A DNA stretch of 64,000 nucleotides, from positions 23,238 through 87,237 of the IMG/VR virus record IMGVR_UViG_3300042876_000282. One strand, written 5' to 3'. Positions 57,313 to 64,000 of this stretch are shown one piece after another (position 1 is the first letter of the stretch; each line of letters begins with the position of its first letter). A program made the translations under genes and the position numbers. This DNA is from a virus. The notes under the pieces are model-generated. The model was not told where the DNA came from and did not search any database. It saw nothing but the letters and a program-made list of their open reading frames with translations.

Positions 57313-57639
57313 ATGAGCATGGGCCGAGTGAGGGTGAAGAGCTTTCAGTTCGCGGGGTTCTCGATCACGTTCGAGGTCTCGACGATCGAGGGTGCGAACG
57401 CAGCGCGCGCGGTGGTCGATCGGATCGCGGAGCTTCCCGGACTCGAAGGCTGGCGCGTGCAACGGCTCGGGTCGTTCGGATGCGTCGGGGGCGTGAGCGC
57501 GTACTTCGAGCCGACGACGTCGACGCCGGCGGACGGTCCCGCGCGGAAGACGCGCAAGGCAGCGGCGAAGCAAGTCGCGCGCGACCACGGCTTCGAGGTC
57601 GTGTCGGAGTCGACGCCGATCGCGGGGCAGGTTCGATAG
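57313..57639 (+). CDS. Unknown 108-residue protein
   Basis: ATG at 57313 is preferred because CGGGAGGTATCG precedes it, over TTG at 57277. A mixed domain (FQFAGFSITFEVSTIEG) and a basic C-terminal helix. No family recognised. Confidence 0.55.
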   Translation: MSMGRVRVKSFQFAGFSITFEVSTIEGANAARAVVDRIAELPGLEGWRVQRLGSFGCVGGVSAYFEPTTSTPADGPARKTRKAAAKQVARDHGFEVVSESTPIAGQVR

Positions 57640-58052
57640 CCGTTCCCGGCGCGCGGAGGTGTCTACACGGGCTTCCCGAGCCCGAGGTGGGGCGAGGGTA
57701 GCTCCGCGACCGCCGAAGCCCTCGTGCGGGCGCTGGGCGGCTTCCGCCGCGGAGCCCGGCGCGGGTCGCGCGCGCACGTCCTTATACGCGCGTGCGCGAC
57801 CTTATACACGCGTGCGCGTGCGCGCGCGCTAGAAGCTACAGGCACCTATTCGAAACAGTAGAGAATCATGGGTTCTTCGTTCTTCGATCCAATAGGAGAT
57901 AGGGGAAAAGGGAGGGTGTGGGAGGGAAAGGGGGGGACAATGTTCGGGGGTACCTCGAACGTCGACGGTCGCTCCGCGACGCGTCGACGTGCGGGGGGTC
58001 TACGACCCCCCGATGAAACGAAGACGGTGTGGGACGTCGAGAGCGTGAGTGC

Positions 58053-58071
58053 GTGTCTCCGACGAAGACAC
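58053..58071. repeat. 19-bp palindrome, copy 14
   Basis: GTGTCTCCGACGAAGACAC covering -46 to -28 of the leaderless promoter of the 58099 gene; AAGACA of the site can serve as -35. Confidence 0.85.
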
Positions 58072-58086
58072 GCAGGGCGGAGGTGG

Positions 58087-58092
58087 TAGGAT
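58087..58092 (+). promoter_or_regulatory. -10 for 58099 gene, leaderless
   Basis: TAGGAT exactly six bases before ATG. Confidence 0.5.
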
Positions 58093-58098
58093 TCGAGG

Positions 58099-58815
58099 AT
58101 GCGACGACGAGCGATCCGACGAGACGATCCGCGGGCTGAGTTCAAGGGAAGCGAGGCGGCGCTCTGCGACGTGCTCGCGGAGCGAGCGAAGCGGGAGGGG
58201 TTCCGCGTGGTGCCGGAGTGCTCGGGCTGGGACATGATCCTCGTCGAGCCGGAGACCGAAGAGCAGATCGGGGTTCAGGCGAAGCTACGCGCCGGGCTCG
58301 ACGTGCTCGGGCAGTCGATCGTCGCTCCGCGCCGGCGGTCGCCGGACGTGGTCGCGGTGCTCGTGCCGGCGGTGACGGTTCCGTTCTCGCGGATCGCGAG
58401 CGAGCTTCGGATCGGAGTCTTCACGCCGCGGAACTTGCGAGCGGGTCTCGGGCCGGTGTGGATGCTTCGCAGCGGGCCGCGGCGCGAGATCGTCGCGGGG
58501 CGGTGTTGGGTTCCGCCGGTGGGAGTCGAGGTCGAGATCCCGGCGGGGGTTCCGAGCCCGCGCACGATCTCGCCGTGGAAGCTCGCGGCCGCGCGATTGT
58601 GTCTTCGGCTCCGCGCGGGTGAGGTGCTCACGCGATCGGACTTCGCGAGTGCAGGCGTGCGAGTCGACAACTGGATTCGAGCGAAGCAAGTCGTGCGAGT
58701 CGACGGCGAGCGCGGTCGATACGTCATCGGTGGGCCGGAGGTCGGCGGACTTCCGCTTCCCGACGAGCGCATGCCGGAAGTCGTGGAAGCGATTCGGCGC
58801 TCTCTCGCGGCGTGA
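58099..58815 (+). CDS. Possible PD-(D/E)XK nuclease
   Basis: A 238-residue protein. SEAALCDVLAERAKREG (glutamate), WDMILVE (aspartate) and VQAKLRAG (QxK) near residues 17-60 fit the restriction-like PD-(D/E)XK core. The remaining 150 residues are unassigned with a winged-helix-like end. A nuclease for DNA or a restriction/repair function is inferred. Confidence 0.5.
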   Translation: MRRRAIRRDDPRAEFKGSEAALCDVLAERAKREGFRVVPECSGWDMILVEPETEEQIGVQAKLRAGLDVLGQSIVAPRRRSPDVVAVLVPAVTVPFSRIASELRIGVFTPRNLRAGLGPVWMLRSGPRREIVAGRCWVPPVGVEVEIPAGVPSPRTISPWKLAAARLCLRLRAGEVLTRSDFASAGVRVDNWIRAKQVVRVDGERGRYVIGGPEVGGLPLPDERMPEVVEAIRRSLAA

Positions 58816-58851
58816 GGTGCTAGGCTCGGCTCTCGCAGGTAGGAGGAACCC

Positions 58852-60297
58852 ATGGCAGAGAGCCCGAAGCGGCGACGCGTGCGCGCGCCGGAGACGTCGG
58901 TCGTCGACGAGACACCGCGGATCGAACTCGTCGCGCTGACAGAGATCGCGCGCTGGCCGCGCAACCCGAAGAAGCACGACCTCGACGAGATCGAGGCGAG
59001 CCTCCGTCGATTCGGCTTCGTCGATCCGATCGTGTTCGACGAAGGAACGAAGCGCATCGTCGCGGGGCATGGTCGAGCGGAGACGCTCGAACGGATGCGC
59101 GAGCGCGGGCTTCCTCCGCCGCGGCGCGTGCGTGTGCGCGACGACGGCGAGTGGTGTGCGCCGGTGCTTCGTGGCGTCGGCTTCGCGAACGAGCACGAGG
59201 CGGAGGCGTATCTCGTCGCGAGCAATCGCTTGGTCGAAATCGGCGGCTGGGATGACGCGGGGCTGGCCGCGATCCTCGAAGACCAGCGCGCGCTCGACGC
59301 GCTCGAAGGAACCGGCTTCGACACGAGCGCGCTCGACGAGCTTCTCGAAGACATCGGCGGCGACACTGGCGACGACGTCGACGAGAAGAGCGAGCGGTCG
59401 AAGGCGCTCGAAGACCTCGCGGGAGGTCGACGCGGAAAGAAGCGCACGATCACGGCGGAAGACGTCGAAGAGCGCGCGGCGGCGGCGGATGCGTACTACG
59501 AGAAGATCTCGGCGGTGCGTCGTGCGCGCTTCGGCGACGTGTGGAAGCTCGGCGATCACTTCCTCGTGTGCGGTGACACCGGAGTTCCGACGACGCTCGA
59601 TCGAGTGCTTCCCGACGACGCGAAGGTCGACGCCGTGATCACTGATCCGCCGTACGCGATCTTCGGATCGTCGACCGGCATCGGCGCGAGCATCGCGGAC
59701 GATCGGATGGTGGTTCCGTTCTTCGAGATGATCGTGAAGACCGCCGCGCTACGTTCGCGGCTCTTCGCGCACCTTCTCTTTTTCTGCGACTGGCGTTCGT
59801 GGGCAGCGCTCGTCGAGGCGCATCGGCGCGCGTCGCTTCCGATCAAGAACATGGTCGTATGGGACAAGGGCGGCGGACTCGGTTCGATGTACGCTCAATG
59901 CCACGAACTCGTGCTGTTCTCGGTCGTCGATCCGCCGCTGACTTCGATCGCGTCGCGCAAGGTCACGGGGAATCGGATGGTGAACTCGAAGAACATCGTC
60001 CGCGAGAACCGAGCGACGGGCGACGACCGACCGCACAACGCGAGCAAGCCGATCGCGCTCGTGCGCGGCTTCGTCGAGCGACACACGGAGCCGGGCGAAC
60101 TCGTGCTGGATCTGTTCATCGGCGGCGGTACGACGTTGCTCGCGTGCGAACTCACGGGGCGCCGTTGCATCGGTGTCGACGTCGAACCGAAGTGGATCGA
60201 CGTCGTGATCGCGCGATGGGAGAAGCTCACGGATCGCAAGGCTGAACTCCACTACCGTTCGCCCGATTCCGCCGTCGTGGCGGATGATGGGGCATGA
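58852..60297 (+). CDS. ParB-domain plus DNA methyltransferase fusion
   Basis: A 481-residue protein. Residues 20-140 are a ParB-like nuclease/CTPase-type domain (RNPKKHDLDEIEASLRRFG, then GHGRAETLERM). Residues about 205-475 are a beta-class methyltransferase: VITDPPYAIF (motif IV), then VLDLFIGGGTTLLACELTG (motif I). Such fusions are common in phages and modify adenine or cytosine amino groups. AGGAGG precedes the ATG. Confidence 0.85.
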   Translation: MAESPKRRRVRAPETSVVDETPRIELVALTEIARWPRNPKKHDLDEIEASLRRFGFVDPIVFDEGTKRIVAGHGRAETLERMRERGLPPPRRVRVRDDGEWCAPVLRGVGFANEHEAEAYLVASNRLVEIGGWDDAGLAAILEDQRALDALEGTGFDTSALDELLEDIGGDTGDDVDEKSERSKALEDLAGGRRGKKRTITAEDVEERAAAADAYYEKISAVRRARFGDVWKLGDHFLVCGDTGVPTTLDRVLPDDAKVDAVITDPPYAIFGSSTGIGASIADDRMVVPFFEMIVKTAALRSRLFAHLLFFCDWRSWAALVEAHRRASLPIKNMVVWDKGGGLGSMYAQCHELVLFSVVDPPLTSIASRKVTGNRMVNSKNIVRENRATGDDRPHNASKPIALVRGFVERHTEPGELVLDLFIGGGTTLLACELTGRRCIGVDVEPKWIDVVIARWEKLTDRKAELHYRSPDSAVVADDGA

Positions 60298-60839
60298 CGG
60301 GAAGAGCAGCGCGCGCATACGGGAAGAGCGAGATCGACACGATCTTCGAGCTACGTCGGCAGGGGAAGACCTACCGCGAGATCGCGGAAGTCATCGACCG
60401 AACTCCGAAGGCGATCGAGGTCTTCTACAACTCGCACAAGGCGCGCACGAGCACGGCACCGATGCAACCTCGGGTTCGAGTTCGCCGCGACCGCGTGTCT
60501 TCGTCGGAGACACCGCCGGCGAACTCGTGCGCGTTCACGTTGACGCCGCCGCTCGAAGTCGTCGAGCAAGCCGGCGGCGTCGATCGATTCGTGGCCGAGG
60601 TCGTGTCGCGCGTTCCGGTGCCGGGCTGGCGCGTGCGCGTCGCGCGCGGTGACGATGCGCAGCACCACGCGCTGATCACGGCACGCGCAGCGGCGGCGAG
60701 TCGCGGAGCCGAGATCGTGGTCTTCGACCGCGAACGATCGATCGTCGCGGAGCGACCGTCGCACGCGTGGGATCGGACGCCGGAGGAACTCCGCGGCGAT
60801 GCGTACGTCGTGATCCCGATCGTGTTTGAGAGAGCTTGA
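60294..60839 (+). CDS. HTH DNA-binding protein
   Basis: A 181-residue protein with an N-terminal helix-turn-helix (FELRRQGKTYREIAEVIDRT). The rest is mixed, with a 19-bp palindrome in a linker near residue 70. It could be a regulator or a terminase-like small subunit. It overlaps the methylase by four bases, and its stop is part of the -35 of P16. Confidence 0.6.
   Translation: MTGRAARAYGKSEIDTIFELRRQGKTYREIAEVIDRTPKAIEVFYNSHKARTSTAPMQPRVRVRRDRVSSSETPPANSCAFTLTPPLEVVEQAGGVDRFVAEVVSRVPVPGWRVRVARGDDAQHHALITARAAAASRGAEIVVFDRERSIVAERPSHAWDRTPEELRGDAYVVIPIVFERA
60495..60513. repeat. 19-bp palindrome, copy 15
   Basis: GTGTCTTCGTCGGAGACAC inside the 60294 gene's linker, encoding VSSSET. Confidence 0.85.
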
Positions 60840-60905
60840 CGACGCGTCGCGCTTCGCATATATCTACGAGCATCGGCGGGGCTTGCCCCGGAAGGATGGT
60901 CGACG
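60836..60905 (+). promoter_or_regulatory. Hairpin-leader promoter P16
   Basis: TTGACG at 60836, 17-base spacer, TATATC at 60859, stem-loop CGGGG-CTTG-CCCCG at 60877-60890 and GGAAGGATG before ATG 60906. Loop CTTG differs from the rest. Confidence 0.75.
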
Positions 60906-61412
60906 ATGGCGAAGGGTGCTCGATACGTTTCGGTTCCGGCGGACCGCTTGCTTCGCGAGCTTCGTGAGATCGGCGAGTGCGTGAAGGCGAAGCACGGGGG
61001 CTATCGCGAAGACGTGAGCGGGTCGGAGATCGTCGCGGTGCTGATTCCCCCCGGCGGTCGGATCGTGGTGAAGTGCTACACGACGATCGCGGTCGGCGCT
61101 GCGAAGGTGCGCGGATGCGGAGACGACGCGGTTCGGATCGTGCTCGTCGCTCCGACGCCGGAGGGCGAGCGCGCGGTCTCGACGTCGACGAAGGTGCTTC
61201 GCACGGCTCCGCGCGGCGATGACGAAGGCGCGCGCGTCGAGGTGTTCGTCGCACGGCTCCGCGAAGCGCTCCGCGGGGCGTACGGCGACGCGGTGAAGCG
61301 ACCGACGTGTCCCGAGTGCGGTCGCGCGATGGCGCGCCGTGCTGGGCGTTCTGGCGAGTTCTTCGGGTGCATCGGCTTCCCGGTGTGCCGCGGGTCTCGC
61401 CCGCTCGTGTAG
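60906..61412 (+). CDS. Protein with topoisomerase-type zinc ribbon
   Basis: A 168-residue protein. The C-terminus has CPECGRAMARRAG followed by GCIGFPVCRGSRPLV, the pattern of the zinc ribbon found at the C-terminus of type IA topoisomerases and in stand-alone nucleic-acid binding proteins. The N-terminal part is beta-rich. Read from P16 ahead of the structural genes. Confidence 0.65.
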   Translation: MAKGARYVSVPADRLLRELREIGECVKAKHGGYREDVSGSEIVAVLIPPGGRIVVKCYTTIAVGAAKVRGCGDDAVRIVLVAPTPEGERAVSTSTKVLRTAPRGDDEGARVEVFVARLREALRGAYGDAVKRPTCPECGRAMARRAGRSGEFFGCIGFPVCRGSRPLV

Positions 61413-61439
61413 GGGCTCGCGCTTTCGCACGAGAGCGGC

Positions 61440-61445
61440 TATCCT
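61440..61445 (+). promoter_or_regulatory. -10 for 61452 gene, leaderless
   Basis: TATCCT exactly six bases before ATG. Confidence 0.5.
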
Positions 61446-61451
61446 CGCGGC

Positions 61452-61730
61452 ATGTCGCGAGAGTTCCGTGCGAGGGTCTTCGTCGAGGTCGAGGTCGAAC
61501 CGGGCGCGCCGCGCGCGTACCGCGAAGATCCCGCGCTCGCGTTCTCGATTCGTGCACGCACCGTCGACGGTGCAGCCGAACAAGTCGAGAAGCGGCTGCG
61601 TGCGAATCGTCGACGCGTGACGTCGATCGCTCACTCGCCGAATTGCGTCGTGGTCGCAAAGGTCGCGCGCGAGCTACTTCCGCCCGATGCACCGGGCGCG
61701 ATGGTCGTCGGCGGGATTCGCCGGCAGTAG
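61452..61730 (+). CDS. Unknown 92-residue protein
   Basis: A basic mixed protein. Starts six bases after a TATCCT -10, so a leaderless message is likely. It precedes two late-type genes. No family recognised. Confidence 0.55.
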   Translation: MSREFRARVFVEVEVEPGAPRAYREDPALAFSIRARTVDGAAEQVEKRLRANRRRVTSIAHSPNCVVVAKVARELLPPDAPGAMVVGGIRRQ

Positions 61731-61739
61731 GAGACGACG

Positions 61740-62048
61740 ATGCGAAGCGAGTTCACCACCATCGAAGTTCCGACGTCGGTCGCCAGCGGTGCGCCGATCT
61801 CGGTTCCGGATTTCACGGACCACGCGATCGCGGTGGTCGGCGCGTTCACGGGTACGATCCACGCGGAAGCGACGATCGACGGGACGAACTACGCTCGGAT
61901 CTCCGACAACGCGACGGGACCGGGCTTCCTCGTGATCCACAACCACCACCTGAACTCGTCGTTCCGCGCGATTCGGATCACGGCTTCGGCGTGGACCTCG
62001 GGCACACCGAGCGCGATGTACTCCGGGCGCAACGCGCGGATGGCGTGA
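61740..62048 (+). CDS. Small beta-rich protein, structural-type
   Basis: A 102-residue protein, mostly beta (IEVPTSVASGAPISVPDFTD), with a shape common in phage head or tail accessory proteins. It follows GGAGACGACG and precedes the portal. Assignment is from position only. Confidence 0.5.
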   Translation: MRSEFTTIEVPTSVASGAPISVPDFTDHAIAVVGAFTGTIHAEATIDGTNYARISDNATGPGFLVIHNHHLNSSFRAIRITASAWTSGTPSAMYSGRNARMA

Positions 62049-62050
62049 CG

Positions 62051-64000
62051 ATGGCAGACGGCGGCAAGAGCGGGCCGGGCATCGGCGAACGCGTCGAAGC
62101 GTTGAAGGCGTTCGTCATCGGCGACGAGACCGCGCGCGAGACGTCTCGCGCGGTGGACGAAGTCACGAAGAGCTTCGAGCAAGCCGGCGCGATCGTTCCG
62201 CCGTACGACCCGCGCGTGCTGAACGACCTCTTCGAGAACTCGTCGGCGCTACGACCGAACGTCGACGCGTACGCGACGAACATCGACGCGAACGGCTTCC
62301 ACTTGGAGCCCTCGGTCTCGCTCTCGGGCGACGATGCTCGCAAGATCGTTCGCGACGCGATCTACCTCGAACGACTCGAAGCGCGCGACAAGGGTTCAGC
62401 CGTCGATCCGATTCCGAGCGAAGACGAAGTCGCCGAACGGATCAAGCTCGTCGATCAAGCGATGGCGCTCGAACAAATGCGGGTGCTCTCGTTCTTCGAC
62501 GCGTGCACGGTCGAAGAGTCGTTCACGTCGCTTCGACGTCGCACGCGACAAGACCTCGAAGTCACGGGAAATGCGTATTGGGAGATCCTCCGCGACGACC
62601 GCGGACGCGTGACGCAGTTCGTCTATCTTCCCGTGTCCACGATGCGACTCACGACGCAGGGGCGCGAGTTCGTGCCGGTGATCGTTCCGCGTCGCCTCAC
62701 TCCGATCACGGTGATCCGCGAGAAGCGCTCGCGTCGCTTTCGACGCTTCGTGCAGATCGTCGAAGGCTCGCCGCGCTCGACGGTGTTCTTCAAAGAACTC
62801 GGCGATCCGCGAGTCATGTCGTCGAAGACCGGGACGTACTACACGAACGATCTCGCGATGAAGGCGAAGGAAGGCGCGGACGCGACGACCGCGACCGAAG
62901 TCTTCCACTTCCGGATCCCATCATCGGGAACACCGTACGGCGTTCCGCGTTGGGTCGGCGCGTTGCTCTCGGTCTTCGGTACGCGACACGCGGAAGAGGT
63001 GAACTACCTCTACTTCGAGAACAAGTCGGTTCCGCCGTTGGCGATGCTCGTGAGCGGTGGTCGCGTGTCCGCGGATTCGGTGAAGCGGATCGAGAGCTAC
63101 GTCGAGAATCAGATCAAGGGGAAGAAGAACTTCCACAAGATCCTGATCATCGAAGCCGAGCCGACCGGCGGCGACATCGAGAACAACGGTCGGATGAAGA
63201 TCGAGCTTCGTCCGCTCACGCAGGCGCAACAGTCGGACGCGCTCTTCCAGAAGTACGACGAGCGCAACGCGGACAAGGTCGGGATCATGTTCCGACTCCC
63301 GCGGATGCTCCGCGGAGACGTGCGCGACTTCAATCGTTCGACTGCCGAAGCCGCGTTGGAGTTCGCGGAGCGACAGGTCTTCGGACCCGAGCGCGTCGAG
63401 TTCGATTTCACGATCAATCGCTTCGTGCTCGCAGATCTCGACGTTCGCTACTGGAAGTTCGTGAGCAACTCGGTGCAGGTTCGCGATCCGCAAGTCATGG
63501 CGAACATCATCGCGAAGCTCAAGAGTGCGAACGTGCTCGTCGCGGCGGACGCGCGTGAACTCGTCGGCGAACTCGTCTTCGATCGCAAGCTCCCCGAGAT
63601 CGATGCGGACTGGATCTATCAGCCCGAGATGCTCACGCAGGTCGGGATTCCGTTCGACACCGAAGGCGAAGATCGGTTCATCCCGACGCGTGACGACGCG
63701 ATCCCGCCGAACGGAATCGACCCGACCGCCGACGGTGTGATCTCGCAAGCGTTGAAGGGCGGTCGCACCGAAGCTCGGACGGTGAACCTCACTCGTCGAT
63801 TCGGAGCGAAGCACGTATCGGCTCCGGATCTCGCGGCGATGGCATCGGAGATCATCGCGCTTCGCGACGCGTTGGTCGAAGCCGAGAAGGTCGGAGCGCG
63901 GAAGCGCTTCGCGGACGCAGCGGCGGCGGAGAGTGCGAGCGCGAACCCTCGCGAGTCGGTGTCGAAGAGCGACGACGACGACGGGGCGGTCGTGCTTCGC
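62051..64000 (+). CDS. Portal protein (partial, runs off window)
   Basis: At least 650 residues, cut at the window edge with no stop. It resembles the PBSX-type portal family: AYATNIDANGFHLEP early, RTRQDLEVTGNAYWEI, TPYGVPRWVGALLSVFG and EEVNYLYFENKSVPPLAML near residues 295-335. The portal forms the ring through which the terminase packages DNA. Start ATG 62051 is three bases after the previous stop. Confidence 0.8.
   Translation, partial: MADGGKSGPGIGERVEALKAFVIGDETARETSRAVDEVTKSFEQAGAIVPPYDPRVLNDLFENSSALRPNVDAYATNIDANGFHLEPSVSLSGDDARKIVRDAIYLERLEARDKGSAVDPIPSEDEVAERIKLVDQAMALEQMRVLSFFDACTVEESFTSLRRRTRQDLEVTGNAYWEILRDDRGRVTQFVYLPVSTMRLTTQGREFVPVIVPRRLTPITVIREKRSRRFRRFVQIVEGSPRSTVFFKELGDPRVMSSKTGTYYTNDLAMKAKEGADATTATEVFHFRIPSSGTPYGVPRWVGALLSVFGTRHAEEVNYLYFENKSVPPLAMLVSGGRVSADSVKRIESYVENQIKGKKNFHKILIIEAEPTGGDIENNGRMKIELRPLTQAQQSDALFQKYDERNADKVGIMFRLPRMLRGDVRDFNRSTAEAALEFAERQVFGPERVEFDFTINRFVLADLDVRYWKFVSNSVQVRDPQVMANIIAKLKSANVLVAADARELVGELVFDRKLPEIDADWIYQPEMLTQVGIPFDTEGEDRFIPTRDDAIPPNGIDPTADGVISQALKGGRTEARTVNLTRRFGAKHVSAPDLAAMASEIIALRDALVEAEKVGARKRFADAAAAESASANPRESVSKSDDDDGAVVLR

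Larger units (their letters stand above)
57640..58098. other. Non-coding region with direct repeats and purine tract
   Basis: Contains CTTATACGCGCGTGCGCG and CTTATACACGCGTGCGCG as 18-base direct repeats (57781 and 57801), a G-rich purine stretch with six G-runs (57902-57936) able to form a G-quadruplex, and 19-bp palindrome copy 14. No convincing gene. Confidence 0.55.

Noticed and set aside
57868-58089. A 73-codon open frame in the non-coding gap
   Set aside because: No ribosome site, biased composition, and it reads through the palindrome and purine tract; unlike the codon use of true genes here.
7068-60513. 19-bp palindromes as RNA hairpins or terminators
   Set aside because: In transcripts some copies would form a U-G pair and others a C-A mismatch at the same place, both orientations occur in transcribed genes, and no U-run follows. 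DNA-level function fits better.
7068-60513. Palindromes as a CRISPR array
   Set aside because: Spacing is irregular, from tens of bases to nearly 10 kb, and no spacers of uniform length exist between them.
1-64000. Prophage or integrative element
   Set aside because: No integrase, excisionase or bacterial core genes are visible in the window, so lysogeny cannot be supported from here.

Overview
This window looks like part of the genome of a large tailed double-stranded DNA phage with a very G+C-rich genome. It carries a terminase, a portal and tail proteins, an amidase-based lysis cassette, and its own replication and recombination enzymes. I see no rRNA genes, ribosomal protein genes, integrase or CRISPR array. 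The spanin-like proteins next to the amidase suggest a Gram-negative host, but the host cannot be named from the sequence. Genes are packed tightly, often with ATGA or GTGA overlaps.

Layout. (1) 0-6.9 kb, rightward: a tail protein, a beta-propeller tail fibre candidate, then a lysis cassette (amidase, membrane proteins, spanin-like pair), closed by a long hairpin terminator. (2) 7-29 kb, rightward: DNA metabolism. This holds an SF2 helicase, DnaB-like helicase, primase, UvrD-like helicase, a sigma-like factor, family B DNA polymerase, an SSB-like protein, RecA/UvsX-like recombinase, HNH nuclease, SbcD- and SbcC-like proteins and a RuvC-like resolvase. (3) 29-37 kb, rightward: RadC-like protein, deoxyribosyltransferase, dCTP deaminase, DUF1643, an MT-A70 methylase and two tandem HTH paralogues. 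(4) 37-45.5 kb, rightward: many small unknown genes in repeated terminator-promoter-hairpin cassettes. (5) 45.5-55.2 kb, leftward: a candidate small terminase, a 1.36 kb structured non-coding region, and about fifteen unknown genes. (6) 55.3-64 kb, rightward: large terminase, a possible nuclease, a ParB-methylase fusion, and a portal that runs off the window.

Three repeated sequence systems stand out. First, sixteen promoter/leader elements share a TATATC-type -10 (two exceptions) and a short stem-loop (CGGG(G)-CNNG-(C)CCCG) just upstream of a start codon. Second, fifteen copies of a 19-bp near-palindrome, consensus GTGTCTYCGWCGRAGACAC, lie in intergenic spaces and inside disordered linkers of genes. 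Third, two tRNA-T-arm-like RNA elements sit about 28 nt upstream of the RecA-like and SbcC-like genes. In addition, a perfect 107-bp inverted repeat brackets the 12 kb between 42.66 and 54.77 kb.

The genes fit a phage that replicates its own DNA (PolB, DnaB-like, primase, SSB), repairs and recombines it (UvsX-like, SbcCD-like, RuvC-like), modifies it (two methylases), adjusts nucleotide pools (dCTP deaminase, deoxyribosyltransferase) and may redirect transcription through a sigma-like factor that has its own hairpin-leader promoter.
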